From positions 875,353-939,352 of the forward strand of contig NW_020194620.1 in assembly GCF_002865645.1 (NCBI RefSeq): DNA of 64,000 bases, given 5' to 3'. The first letter of the stretch is position 1, and every line of letters starts with the position of its first letter. The notes beneath the pieces were generated by a model, which saw only the letters and a list, made by a program, of their open reading frames with translations, made no database searches and had not been told where the DNA came from. Of the stretch, positions 21,987-34,405 are shown piece by piece. Source of the DNA: Hyaloscypha bicolor E. Lineage: Eukaryota; Ascomycota; Leotiomycetes; Helotiales; Hyaloscyphaceae. Both the position numbers and the translations under genes were made by a program.

Positions 21987-23788
21987 CCAGCCTTGGTTTA
22001 ACGATCTAAAGATGAAGTGTTAGCATGTACCTCTTTGGAATTCATGGTTATTTTACTCAGAGACCGAATCCATTCTGATGATAATGACTGGGTGGAGCGA
22101 GGATTTCTCCGAATCGCGAGGTTTTTAGTGGAATGTTCTTTCAAACAATGGAGAAGAGTCGCTGAATATGACTTTACTATTCTTGCGGGAACGGGTTTTT
22201 GAATAAGCTTGAAAGGGTTTCTATTCCAACGTGATAGTCTTTGTGGAGTTGTGGGGTTTGAGGTGCCTGCTGGACTTGCCTGTTATCTTCATTCACAGGA
22301 AGTACAAGGAGAACTTGGGAAGCCAGAAACATTTCAACACCAACCTCGGCAGTTATTAGCACGCGAGATCGGTTTTTTAATTAGCCTAAACCCTGGCAAT
22401 GTCGTATGGGCGTATCAAATTTTATTGCCGTCGACTGATGAGGAGTATTACAGGCAGCAAGTGCTTTCAAACGCTCGACGGCCCAAGAAACTCCTGAATT
22501 GGGAGAGCTTTATGCAGAGTCTCAATAAAGATACGTCATAATAAGCACACGTTCTCTGACCGAGTAGAATTGCTGACCCCTTAATGGCTCAGACAAGAGA
22601 AGGCAACTCGCAGGACTGGAGAGAGAACCATTGAGGTCTTTGGGCTTGAATGGCAATGTCACTCTATTCAGGGATTCTCAGAAGACCAGCTATGCCCGGT
22701 AGTTGTCTTGAGATTGTAAACGATTAACTGCTGTCCCGGAATCAAGAAGTGTTTGTACCAAAAGATGCGGGCGTCACATGGTGCGATCGGCTGCTCACTC
22801 ATTCTCGACTTCAGCGAGCTCTGCGATCCTTTGGTTTAATACTTCCGTCCGAGTTCTCTTTTGCTTCGACTTTTCTCAAGTCAAGTATTGCCAAATTATC
22901 AGGGAAATTTGTTCACTAGCAACTAATACTGGTCATCTGAAACAAGAAGAAGGCAGAGTTTCTCGTGCGGAGAGATGCTCTTCTAGAGGTCCGGACCTCT
23001 ATCTTGCAAACACAGAAGTGACATGGCCGGATTTCATTTTCCAAAACCAAGTATCTCTTGCCGCTTTTACTTATAGAAACATCTATTGCACCTGCCGATG
23101 AACCAAGGGATTAGAATCCCTGCCTGTGCTTCTCAATATGTGCTTGCCATGCAGGTGGCGAATATTTGACGCGGGAAGGCAGGGCAAAAGGAACCAATTA
23201 ACTTCCAAATTCACTATAACGTTGCATTGCAGTTGGAACCCTTGATCATGTTGTGTTTCCATCTGCTGCAGTGGCTTTTTGATCATCCTCTTTGTCGGTG
23301 AGCTCCTCGCTTACTCGGAAGCAGTTCCTCGCGGGGCGGGAGCCTCACGTCCCGCCCCTGGTTGCGCACGGCTCTCTTCCCAACGGAATGCGAAAGAGGA
23401 GATGCATTGAACTACTGAAAATTGGAAATCTGAAATGGCTCCGTGTAACAAGATGTTTTTGGAGATAAATAGCGTTGGTCGTCGGTAGAAATTGGGCATA
23501 TTTTCTGTAGTTTTAAATTGACGAAGCAAGCTAGTAACGTTCCGCTCAATTTAAAACTCTACCATTCCGCGTGGGCGCTTTTAAACGCCTCAGGCTCTTG
23601 AGCAACGGCTTTTCGGACCTTTTCGTTGCTCATCCTATTTGATCAATACCTATTTTGCTGTATGCTCAAAACCACACTGATCTTATTACGGGTATGCCCT
23701 CTTAGTCATACCACCACCTTGGTCTTGCTGACGTGGAGGCTATCTGTGACGAACAGATTTCCAATTACTTGGGTTGCATATTCTCAAG
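21987..23788. other. Intergenic region BTB7 / Myb-C
   Basis: About 1.8 kb. It begins with the decayed BTB7 start region. A plus-strand frame at 22209-22541 (110 residues) and another at 22778-23101 have no recognised domain. The last few hundred bases are the Myb-C promoter. Confidence 0.45.
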
Positions 23789-24400
23789 ATGTCTCAGGAT
23801 ATCGACACTTTTTCATCGCCGAGCAGCAAAGGCTCTACTTCACCACTCCCCTTCTTCCAGACAATCCTTGTATACATGAAAAACAAACCTGAGGTGAGCT
23901 ACAACTCTTGCTAATACTCTCAATTTTCCTGCAAGCAACACTCACTTTGACTACAACGAACTTGTAAGGTCTTGTTGACGATATTTTAGGTTGACTGGAA
24001 TCTCGTTGCTGAAAAGGCAGGGTACAAGACAGGCAACTCAGCCCGTACCAGATATCAGCAGCTCATGAGAAAGTTCACCGAAGACGAAGGTGGTATGAGC
24101 CGTCCGCAGGCAATGTCACAGCGCCAGATGCCGACGTTCGTCACCGGATCCATCACCCGTCCAACACCTTCCAAGGTAAAGAAAACAACACCCAAAAACA
24201 GTGGCAAAAAGCGAAATTTCAAGCTCCAGAATGGAGGGAAAGTGGACGAAATACGACGGAAGATCAAGAAGGAAGAAGGTTTTGAGATAGAGAGTGACGC
24301 GAACCTTGATCTGGTCGAGAAGGAACGGGGGTCTGCGTTTGGCAAGAAGCATGACAGCGACTCGTATGTTGAGGAAAGCGGTTTGGAAGATTGGGTTTAA
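23789..24400 (+). CDS. Myb/SANT-like DNA-binding protein (Myb-C)
   Basis: Exons 23789-23893 and 23990-24400 with a 96-nt phase-0 intron give 171 residues. The splice joins FFQTILVYMKNKPE to VDWNLVAEKAGYKTGNSARTRYQQLMRKF, completing a Myb/SANT-like domain at residues about 20-65. It is closely similar to Myb-D around the splice (MKNKPEVDW in both). The remainder is basic (KVKKTTPKNSGKKRNFK) and then acidic. Without the first exon, helix 1 would be absent, so the two-exon model is preferred. It is probably nuclear; no target is predictable. Confidence 0.82.
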
Positions 24401-24644
24401 ATAACTTGTCTCCAAGAAACATTGGACATCCCTTCTGATACCTGCGATATATATATGCAATACACCTTTATGTTGTGACTTCTTCATTATCATGTACGTG
24501 CATAATCTTTGAAAACTTGGAGGCCAGGATTGAGAGCTTTCTTCCAGGCGAGTTGGCCCGCTCCGGCATTGAGGAATGAATGCGAGGACTTGTAATCTGT
24601 GGATGCGCTGTGAAGTCCTTACGAGTTACGAGTTACGAGCCCAC

Positions 24645-24882
24645 CCTGTGCGCTCAGGCATTTTACTAACAAATAAAAATTTCAAACGTTTAAATTCTTA
24701 AAAGAATTAATTAATCAAATCGTGCTTTGGTTGCTTTAGTTTTCTAGCCCCCAATATCGAGTCGTGACTATCCTTTGTTATCTTATTACTTTTAAGTGTT
24801 TAAAGAGATATTATTTTGCAAAACCTGTAAGCGAATTTGCGAAGCCTGAAAATACCTGGAAAATGCCCTGAGCGCACGGACC
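24645..24882. repeat. Inverted-repeat pair around an AT-rich core
   Basis: CTGTGCGCTCAGGCATTTT on the left (about 24646-24664) matches the reverse complement of AAAATGCCCTGAGCGCACGG on the right (about 24860-24879), apart from one extra base. The interior is strongly AT-rich. It could be a small decayed MITE, but I see no clear target duplication. A 7-bp unit (TTACGAG) is repeated three times just before it, at about 24620-24640. Confidence 0.5.
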
Positions 24883-25671
24883 TGTGGCCAGTGCACTGTA
24901 GCTGCCCTGGAAACGAAGCCGTTACCCCTCATTACCCCGCATTTAGCGACTCCAGTACGGAATTTCCAGGCTTCTCCAAGGCTCCAGTTTGCCATAACTC
25001 CCTATACTCCACCATATTAATTAAATTCATAACAGCCCCAGAACAGCAACATTTCTGCTGTTAAGCCTTCCTCTGTTTGCTTTTCTTCTCTGGCGGTATT
25101 AATATAATAAGTAGTACTCGAATTAGAGATCAGTGGCTCTGCAGAAGTTATTTGTGAGGGAGAGTTTGCCCCTCAGTTCACGAAACCACCCAACCCTAAT
25201 TTCGCTCTGTATGCCACGGGCGGGGCATTCCATCGGGTATTAGGGTCTTGATCCGTGTCCAGGTATTCTAGAAATAGTGGCATAAGAAGCAAAAATGCTT
25301 ATTGCAGGTCTAGAAGCTTGAGGGATTTCCTCCTCCTGATAATATGTCCTTCCCGCAGACACAGGTTACATATCTTTAATTACTGTAGCGTATTGTGTTA
25401 CGGGATTGTGTTCCTTCCCGTCTTGGAGCTCCTTAGTAAAATCTTGCGGAAATGGCGTGGGTAAATACCCAACAGAAAGATTTGACAGATTCCCAACGGC
25501 CGCAAAAAGACGTACGATATCGTTGAGTTGAGACTGGAATAGGGCTTTGGGAAATTGCAACTGTTAATTGGGCTGTTCTCTTGACCGCTACTCTGCTTTC
25601 CATGAATGTGGCACCCTGGTACGCCCTGGTGGCATGAGGGTGGCGTCAGCCTCAACACGATCTCACCGATA
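24883..25671. other. Intergenic region
   Basis: No gene or recognisable repeat; short frames only. Confidence 0.45.
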
Positions 25672-26156
25672 GGCCCCTGTACGGAAAGCTCTACTGTAAG
25701 GATCACAGGTGCCAGCGCGCTTCCCGCTTCCGCTTGCATGATTCATCTCACTAAAGTAACGCCCGCGCTTTCCTGCTACGCGGCCCCTCCTTTCCCCCTC
25801 TCTCCACACCTCTACTACTGCTTAAAATATTCACTCTCTTTAACTCTTATATATATAAGTATAAGAGCAGGAGAAGGGGGATAAAGAGGGCGACGGCAGC
25901 GATAGTGACGGTGAGATGTAGAATGCGAACTTCGAGGGTCGTAGGTCACAAGTCGCGAGGAAAAGGAAGCCCTATAATTATAGGCTTCTTGTTACTAACT
26001 TATAGGGCTACGGTCGCTAAATTGTAGGCTAAAGGTACTAAAAATTAGTAGTTAACGTTTTCGTAGGGTGTGGCACAGGATTTGGGGAGGGTAAATTATC
26101 AAAGCGGGAAGCGGGAGCGCGCAGACAGATGTGATCCTTACGGCTTTCCGTGCCCC
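25672..26156. mobile_element. MITE-like element with TA flanks (485 bp)
   Basis: The left end (ACGGAAAGC...GTAAGGATCAC...GCGCGCTTCCCGCTTCCGC) is repeated inverted at the right end (CACGGAAAGCC, GTAAGGATCAC, GCGCGCTCCCGCTTCCCGC), over about 60 bp with a few gaps. TA flanks both ends (25670-25671, 26157-26158). In the middle, 25966-25988 is a near-perfect 23-bp palindrome (GAAGCCCTATAATTATAGG plus CTTC). There is no coding sequence. A Tc1/mariner-type mover is implied by TA, although the gaps make the exact ends less certain than in the other elements. Confidence 0.65.
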
Positions 26157-27592
26157 TAGCAGCAGGGCGACAAGTGCAAGCCCCAGGGATGACTGACCCC
26201 TCGTAAAGCGCTTTCACCAGGTGAGCGTGCCAGTGACTTCGTTGAACAATAAAAAGAAAGAGTGAACCAGCTGTTGTGCTTCAGTTTAGTTCTCCCAAAG
26301 ATATGTCTTAGAAGAGAAAGCATCTTGAACTTTTGAACATTAGCTAACCACATGCATTTTAAGTGTGTGGTAATTTATGCGTATTGCTCTCGCTTGAACC
26401 ATGGCTTGGGGACCGATTGGTCCTTAAAGGGAACTAACGATCGAAGATCAGCTCAGCCAATTATCAAATTCTTTGCCAAAGCTTGATGGAACGCTTTGAG
26501 CTTCTTGCATAGCGCTATTCTGATCAATCACCTTGCCTTTGCCGCGATTAGCTGGGGCTTCTGCATCCTCCCGCTAAGCTCGAGTTTGCAGCTCTTGCAG
26601 ATCACTTGCAGATTGGGACTGAGACAGAAAACTTGAAGAGCTCAACTTAACTTAGAATGGCCTCCTGGAATTTAGCCCAATGTTTCGGGCTTACAACGTG
26701 CAGCTGGTAGCCCCAAGCTAGCGTGCAAGAGGCCCCTTGCTCTTCGTTTTCAATTTCCCACACTATCCGTCTATTCTTTCTCTGTAACCTCTATGTTTCA
26801 GAACTATTCTTTTCAGCTCCGATAGCGGTCGGATGCTGCAATTTTCATGGAACAATGGTTTCAAGAGTCAAGCAGGCAGCTTGTCCTCCTTTAGGCTCGA
26901 GAGGGACTATGGGAGAGACCTTGAGCGGGTATCTGGGAGCAGATTTCCAGGGTTTGGAAAGATTATTCTCCTTTCAAAATGTTTTTCCAAGTCACTCTCC
27001 CACTTGGCTTGTTGGCTCTGTCAACCACGATCCAGGTCCAAGTCTCCACCATAATAAACCCAGCAGCAACAATGCCGCGCTTTCTCCGGCCGTAGCTTCT
27101 TGCGACCTCAGGTACGTAGCCTCTTTCCCCGTTCTGTCCCCCCCAGTTCCCCTTCTCCCTTTCATTTATTCCCAAGAACAATACGTAGTACGTGCTAAAT
27201 TGAGTACGGCTCATTGAATGACTCTCGAGCCAGTATTGCGATGGGAAAGTGGCGAATGCTGCAGCCAGCGGGTAGTTACGGAAACGAAAGTAAGGACAGT
27301 TGAGATGGCAAGCGCCACGAGCGAGGCTGGCGGGCTGCTACAGATTGAGCTGTGACAGATTGAACTGAGACTTGGCGGGAATAGAATGGAGGTCCTTGGC
27401 GTAATGGCAGGTGTTGCTGTTGGAGTTGTCGGGTCGCTTTTGTAAGTGATTGAGAGATCTGGAGTAGCGTTAGTGGGCGTAATATCGAGGCCTCAGTTTG
27501 TACTTCGGTTTGATTTTAATTCCTACTTTTTTTCACTTTCCAATACAGCCAGAATGAAGATTTTGAACTTTGATTGATTTATTTCAAATAGC
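26157..27592. other. Intergenic region left of the dehydrogenase gene
   Basis: The longest frame (26723-27217, +) has no domain and biased composition. I see no supported gene. The right end contains the dehydrogenase 3' region. Confidence 0.45.
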
Positions 27593-28776
27593 TTAGAGTC
27601 GAGCTACATACTTTGAGGGTTGTATGAGAATTTTCACATGCTCCGCCTTATTGTTTATTAGTTCCAAGAAGCCACCTTGAACAGCCTTCTCGAGAGGGAC
27701 AATAGAGGTAATCATGTCCTCGGCCCGGATCTTTCCACTTGCAAGAACATCAAGAACATCCACGAAGTCCTCGTGGGTGTAACAAATACCGCCCATGAGC
27801 TTAACTTCCGTGAATGAGAAGCTATTAGGGTTAATAAGTAGTGGCTTTTCGTGGATTGCAACATTGAACACAACCCCCCCAGGCTTGACGACCTTCAACG
27901 CAGTGTCCAGAGTTGACTGTATACCCATAGCATCGAAGGCAATATCTGCTCCCTCTTCTCCTACGACCCTCCGCACCGCATCTAGTACTGGATCCGATGT
28001 TCCGTCAGCAGATTTTGCGAGTGGGTTGACCACCAAGTCAGCCCCGAACTTCGTTGCTTGACGCGACCTCGTTTCGGCAAGCTCACTAACGATCACTTTC
28101 CTCACGCCCTTCGACTTTAGCAAGAGCAAAAGAGCAAGCCCAATTGGTCCTCCGCCCAGAATAACCACATCTTGACCTGTCTTGAATCCAGAAATTCGAA
28201 TCATGTGGGAAGCAACGGCCAAGGGCTCAGCCAGGGCAGCAGCCTTTAGCGATACTCCTTCGGGAAGCGGTATACAACTAAATGGCTTCACTACAATCTC
28301 GTCGGCAAATCCTCCTCCATGAGCATTCAACCCGTAGGTGGCCCAGCTTTTGCAGAGATTTAACCGTCCTGACTTGCAGATCCCGCAAGGTTCCCTTCCG
28401 TGATGTCTGTCATCTAGCGATGGATTGATGGCAATATTCTGGCCCACCTTGAATCCTGTAATGCTGGAGCCAATCTCGAGAATTGTACCTGACATCTCGT
28501 GGCCCATGATGATAGGCAGTTCGGCGCCAGTGTACGGGTTCTTTTGGCCTGGCTGAGGCGAAAATATTGGTCCTCCAAGGTACTCGTGGACATCTGAACC
28601 GCAGATCCCACAATAGGCGATCTTCACTCTTATCTCATCATTGCCACACTTCCTGTTTAAGATTCAGTTGGCTTGTAGAGAATGCGTGGTAGTAATGGTT
28701 GAACGTACTGCGCCGTCACATTCTCGACCCTGATATCATTTCTCCCGTGGAAACGAAGTGCTCGTATGCTAGCCAT
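27593..28776 (-). CDS. Zinc-dependent alcohol/(R,R)-butanediol dehydrogenase-like enzyme
   Basis: Exons 28776-28709 and 28652-27593 with a 56-nt phase-2 intron give 375 residues, close to the usual 350-385. It is a medium-chain dehydrogenase/reductase. The catalytic zinc ligands are probably C40 (CGICGSDVHE) and H74-E75 (GHE), with the AEP glutamate near 165. Cysteines at 112, 115 and 123 fit the structural zinc loop. The GGGPIG motif at 189-194 binds NAD(P). The wording CGICGSDVHEYLGGP is typical of the 2,3-butanediol/acetoin dehydrogenase branch, although sorbitol/xylitol dehydrogenases are close. Predicted cytosolic. The first exon (MASIRALRFHGRNDIRVENV) is a normal MDR N-terminus. Confidence 0.9.
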
Positions 28777-30888
28777 TGTGCTCTCACTGATCTGAATTTC
28801 GGCGAAGCTTTTCTCTCGCGATGAAAATCACAATTGAGAGATAATCCAAAGAGCCAAGATTACCCCCGCTACGATTTCGTTTGAGGTGTCTTGGGCAATA
28901 GCGATATGAAACGTGGTAGGAATCGAGCAAGCGTGCGCTCGTTCTTTCTTGAAAGAGGAATGTGGATGTTGAAAGAGGTCCGGTCAGACATTCAATGCAA
29001 TCTCCATGTCCTGTTCTTATAGAAGACCCCGCTCGGGTATTGAGGCTTGAGATGCAGAAGAGTGGGGTGCGGGGGCTCGGGACTAGAGGCATCATTGGTT
29101 CGGTTATGGACCATATAGCCGTGTTGACATACTGGTAGACATCCTCGCTTTATGTACCAACCACTAGATCTGCTGTCTGAATTCCTTCTCGACCTTCTGC
29201 CCCTCAGCGCAAATGCTATTGTGAGGTTTGTTTGTAAATGAGTGAGAGATAGGATGTTATGGATGTATTTCTCCTTTATGGAATAACTACGCGTACAACA
29301 GAACTCGAGACCGAAGGCTAGGTGGTTAATAACCATAATCAATTTTATCACCCCAGTCGCGCCCCAAAAAAGTGGGGCAAAGGCGTGCATAATTTATAAG
29401 AGGCCTGTAGCCAGGCATGTACTAACTAGCTTTGATTTTTCCTCCTCTTTTAAAAGTAGTCTTCGAAGAGATAGATCGAGATAACCTGCGATATTGGACT
29501 TGAGCAAGCATCAGTCTATTCCTTGACTTTCGCCTCTAACTCTGCAAACTGAACCGAGTTGGCTGAGCCTGACCATGCATCCGAAGATCGAGAATGATGG
29601 TTGAATAGTAGTAGCATACATTTTGGGAAAGAAATGCACCAAGCCAGGTTGCCTGAGATTGACTCCAGTGACATTTCCGGAGACGTTGCAGAGTTCCTTG
29701 TCCCTGGGGACCTCCTTTACAGCTAATACCAGTGGGTAGAATTTCTTCAATGACAACACCGTCTATCTCGCGCTTCGCTCGGCTGCTGAAGCAAACTTTT
29801 CTAGGCCAAAATTGTGCCGTAGATGCAGCAGCATTGTACGAAGTCAAAACTTTCATGCCCCCTGTTCAATGTTTGGAAACCCCCATACTCAGGATTCCCG
29901 CCTTGATCTGGACTGAGTGCGCGTTGAGTTGAGCAAACTTTGTGGGAATTGATTTTCAAATTGTTGAGGCAAAACTGCTTTCGTATCCAAAATTTTGGTC
30001 GTCATCACGTGACATACAACCCCCTCGCAGCTACAGTCTCCGACTATCGAGCTTTGTTTATCAAGTTAAAGCTGCCTTTGGTGCGGTGCAAAATATTTTG
30101 TCTGCTATATAGAGAGGTTGCTTGGACATTTGCAGCTTATGTAATGCCGACGCTAGTCCTCGTCAATTACCCCTGAGCCAGCCGAGACGGGATGTTGATA
30201 TTTCAAATGGGCGGAGCTGTGGTGGAAAAATTAACAACAAAGCAAATATAGCATTTGGGAAGGGACTTGGGAGGAGATATCTGCTGCACTGAGCAACAGG
30301 GGGACAAGGAACACATCGAAAGTGCCTCTGAAAGCTGCGAGAAGCGAGGACACGAAAAGTCGAGAACTTTCTGGCTTACAATTTGGCCGACTCTTCGAAG
30401 AAAAAGTAACAACCCATCTTCCAATCTCTTCTGTGTTCAAAAAGGGTTTAAACGAAGTGAGTGAATCGCCATTGTCAGTACCGAGTTCGGCAAAGGCTGT
30501 GAGCAACGAGTTCGGCTTCGGATATTTCCGTGATGAGCTCGATCTCCCCTGAACATAAATTTGAGGCCCAAGCGCTCACATACTTTCTTTCCTTCAACTT
30601 CAAGACAAACAATCTGTCACCACCAAAAGCACCGCAACACCCTTTGCAGATTTGCAAGTCCATCACAGCCTTTCCGCATCGTAAGTCCAAGTCTTTCCTA
30701 CAACTTTAACATCTTTCAAAAACAACTCTTGTCAACCCCAAACATTCCCTTCAGGTTCGACCTCGCAACTTACAAACTCCACAGAACCCAAAAACACAAC
30801 ACATCCCCTCTCAACAAGGTAAGTTCGATATCCAAGCACTCCTTCATCATCTCGCCTTCAACTGCTGATCACTTCATCAAGAATCAAA
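28777..30888. other. Divergent intergenic region dehydrogenase / Myb-D
   Basis: About 2.1 kb between genes transcribed in opposite directions. A minus frame at 29536-29856 (106 residues) is not recognisable. The last about 400 nt are C-rich and T/A-rich, as in fungal leaders. Confidence 0.45.
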
Positions 30889-31524
30889 ATGTCTCAAGAA
30901 GAATCTTCCGCCACTACCTCCGCTGCTGCCACCGGTGCACCCACTCCTAAGGAGGCAATGTTCTTTTTCACCATCCTCAATAACATGAAGAACAAACCCG
31001 AGGTAAGTCATTTGTCATCTTCCATCCCCTCTTCAGCACATTCGTGAGGTCAGCTTTGCTCTTTCATCCCACCTCCGGGATGGATTTCAAGTTTTCACTT
31101 TTCAAATTTCACATCATTTCCACGGAAGGCAATGCGTTGACGTCATTTCTCACAGGTTGACTGGGACGCCGTTGCACAGATTTCCGGCTTCAGCAATGGC
31201 AGGACCGCCGCAACCCGCTTTAGTCAAATTAAGAAGAAGTTGGGTGCTACGTCCTCTAACGTTGACACCACCGCTTCCAGCTCTTCTCCCTCAAAGATCC
31301 CCAAGGCGAAGACTCCCAAGAAGGCTAAGGTGGGCAGTGGCACCAACGCCTCCCCATCAAAGGTTGCCAAGAAGCGCGGCCGCAAGCCCAAGGTCAAGCA
31401 CGAGGATGAGGCTGAGGATGGTGGTGCGGATGTTGAGATGAGCGATTCCCCTACTCAAGAGAATTTTGAGGAGGAGGCCGAGTTCTACGAAGCTGAGGAG
31501 ATCGAGATCGTCGAGGAGGCTTAA
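30889..31524 (+). CDS. Myb/SANT-like DNA-binding protein with AT-hook-like motif (Myb-D)
   Basis: Exons 30889-31002 and 31156-31524, joined by a 153-nt phase-0 intron, give 160 residues. The domain spans KEAMFFFTILNNMKNKPE|VDWDAVAQISGFSNGRTAATRFSQIKKKLG. After it comes a Ser/Lys-rich linker with KKRGRKPKVK, an AT-hook-like core (RGRKPK), and an acidic end (FEEEAEFYEAEEIEIVEEA). The order (helical DNA-binding domain, basic linker, acidic tail) recalls HMG- or H1-type chromatin proteins. It heads a plus-strand series with Myb-E, -F and -G, and its final VEEA is shared with Myb-E. Probably a nuclear, minor-groove/chromatin-binding protein; this is inferred from composition. Confidence 0.83.
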
Positions 31525-34405
31525 GCTTTGCCCAGGTGTGATGTCACGCTTCTCGTAAGTTCTCTCACTTTCGTCTACATTGTTCAACCCAAATTGACGC
31601 TGACATCGCAGATCGAGAGATTGCAATGGCATTAACAAGGGCATGGTGCTAGATTTACTGGATGTTGGTGGGGATGCGGATACTGGTGGGAATTTGATAT
31701 TATGATCTCCCTTGGTCTTTCCATGACTGAGGCTAGGCGATAAACGGGGACACATACTCGGATAAACTGCAGATTCGTGATGATCAGCAGCAATTTTAGA
31801 CAGATGACATAAATTTCTGCTTCTTCTTGAATTAGTTGTGATTGTGTGATGTGACAATGATGACTGTTAATGCTCCTTCTTGGGGATAGGCTGTACTTGA
31901 TAACTCGAAGGGAGAATTGCAAGGAGTGCTTGCTTCGTCATCCACTTGGTATTTCCAGCTCTACATTAATCTTCGAGTCCTCAACAATGATAGCTCTTCG
32001 TCTTCTTGTATTTCCAAGAAGCAATTACTTTGTTCTCTATGCCTTCCACTTAAGTAAGAGACTGAGAGAGGTTCAATTAAATGCTTCTCGAGCTGGAGAA
32101 TAGCAAGTGGGAACGCTGATAAACCTGAAAGTTGAGGCAGATTTTCCCCTGCGACAGCAGCATCAGAGACAGTTCAAGTCCAAAACGAATTTTGCAGTTT
32201 TACACTCTCAATTCGATTACAGTTGCAGAAAACTCAAGCTCACGTATTCCCGCTCTCCAAGTGTCCTCCGTCTTGGTTTCGTTGGCCTTATCTTTCCAAA
32301 GCGCGGAGTGGTTATGATGCCAATAGCTCCGGCTGCAGTTCATAATGTAGATAGCTGCAGCCAAGCGGAAACCCTACTTGGCTTCTAACCACTACTAAAA
32401 ACATACGCCATTATAGTCCAGCAGCGCCCACGGCAACACGCTGCGGACCACACACTGAACCCAGGACGAAGAGAAAATTTGGTCTTAGGTAGATAGGTAA
32501 GTTGGAACGTTCAAGGTCAACAAGATGCAACCTCGCAATCTTCGTAGGCTTGTAGATATAATCTTCAAAAGTGTCAGAAGTCACCCGCTGGAAGTTTGTT
32601 ATCTATGAGAGCTCTCATTCGTGTCCATGCTAACATTGACCCTGCTTCAAAAGTCTTTCTGTATGTTCTGGCGTTGCAGCGCGTTCCAGACAGTGGCTCG
32701 GTCAGCAGCAAAATGTGGAATTGGAAGGATTATTCGGGAAGCACTCGGTATTTGTACATCTGCCTTGTAGCTATGTCTTTCCGGCTTCAGAACTCTTCAA
32801 CCTTGCGTACATCTTTAAAAGCCCCTGCCCAGAGGTCATTGCTTGAAACTCCTTTTCGTATGTCCTTCACAATGCAGTGAAGTACAGACTCAGCTTCCAA
32901 CCAGAAATCGAATGTGCGGTGTGAAGGAGTTGTCAGAGGATTTACTCTTGGTTCATAGATACGCCGCCCAATGGTTCATTCTCGTCTCCAAACTTTGTCT
33001 ATAAACCTCAAAAGAAGCCTGCCCAGAAGTCCGTTTCCAGCTTTAGACTAACTCTCCTCTGGAGAGATAATTTCTCAAAACATCCGAGTGTTCCCTTCCG
33101 AAATAGAAACCCGTGTCCTTCGGTCCAGGGACAGTTGAGAAGCTGCAGCCAGCGACTTTGTACCCCTGCCAAATCCCCAAGTATTCCTGCCTCCAATCTC
33201 TGTTCTGAATGAAGAGGGACGAACTCGCATACGCATGAAACTTCCATCCCAAATTAGAATACTGTGTTTCGTAGCCTGCAGCGTGGTTGGGAGGAACTTC
33301 TTTACGTGCCCGCCGATCTTCGAACGTAACGGCACCAAGATGTCAGAAATATGTGGCATTGCGGGGGTTTGCTCGTGTAGCGCCATAGGAGGAAGAAAAT
33401 CGTGATATGTAGTGGTTGGCTGGTATTCGTAGAAGCGCAGATAGCATCGAATCTGGAAAATGTTCTGTTAGCAAATGGTGGAGCAACAGGACAATGAGCA
33501 GCGGTGCAGCGAGGAACTTCTCTGAAAGGAATTCAAGAGCCACTGTTTGCTGAGAGAATCTGACTAAAACCATTAAAGGTCTGAGATCGTTGCGAAATAT
33601 CCCCTTTCTGATGTGGGGTTGAGATATCAGACTACAGCTGTGGTGGTGGTGGTGCTGGCTGCTTGGCGATCTCCAGCTGCTTCCAGCAGTCGTGTATTTA
33701 CACTTGGATCTTCTCGTTCTTCACCGTGGCAACTGGAAGAGTGACATATGGCTTTACGGGCTTGGATTGGTTTCCTTTGTTTTGAAAAGAATGCAGACAC
33801 AATACGGATGATACGCGTTGCTGCCATTGTACTGGGCTCTGGATTGGAATATGGGAATGGGATCAAGTATTGGCACGCAGAATGGAGATCTACAGTTCAT
33901 TCAACTACTATGTTCAATAAAATAGAGTTTTCGAGAGTCTTCTTGATTCTATTGGAAAGGACTTGAAACCTCTCTTTGACAAAGCCGGGCCTTGAGAGTT
34001 TCCCTCCCCCTTCAAAACCTGAGGCTGCAGCTGCCAAACACAAAAGAGACATTGCCAGGATCTTCCACAATGCTATTCCCATGCACGTGCATGAAATAAA
34101 AGGAATAGCGAGAGGCCAGGCTCTGGTAATCGCACACACAGTAGCGCGAAAATTGCAGCATAAATCCGCGCGAGTCGCCTGCCCCTCACAACTTTCCACC
34201 AACACCACACACACGATCTCCTTCAACACCACAACCTCTCACCACGAATAATTCAAACGAATTGCAAGCCTTGTTTGTTCATCTACATACCAAACAGTAA
34301 GCTAATCCTCTTCGAGTTTCTGCATTGCGCATCCTCGAACATTGCTCTGATCTCCTTGATCTCCAGATCTCGCAACACTCTCCACACCTACCCAATCTAT
34401 CCACC
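31525..34405. other. Intergenic region Myb-D / Myb-E
   Basis: About 2.9 kb. On the minus strand, 33040-33570 shows protein-like phrases in three different frames (for example YHDFLPPMALHEQ and GCSFSTVPGPKDTGFYF). This may be a decayed gene, but I cannot name the family. The last about 500 nt are the Myb-E promoter and leader. Confidence 0.4.
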
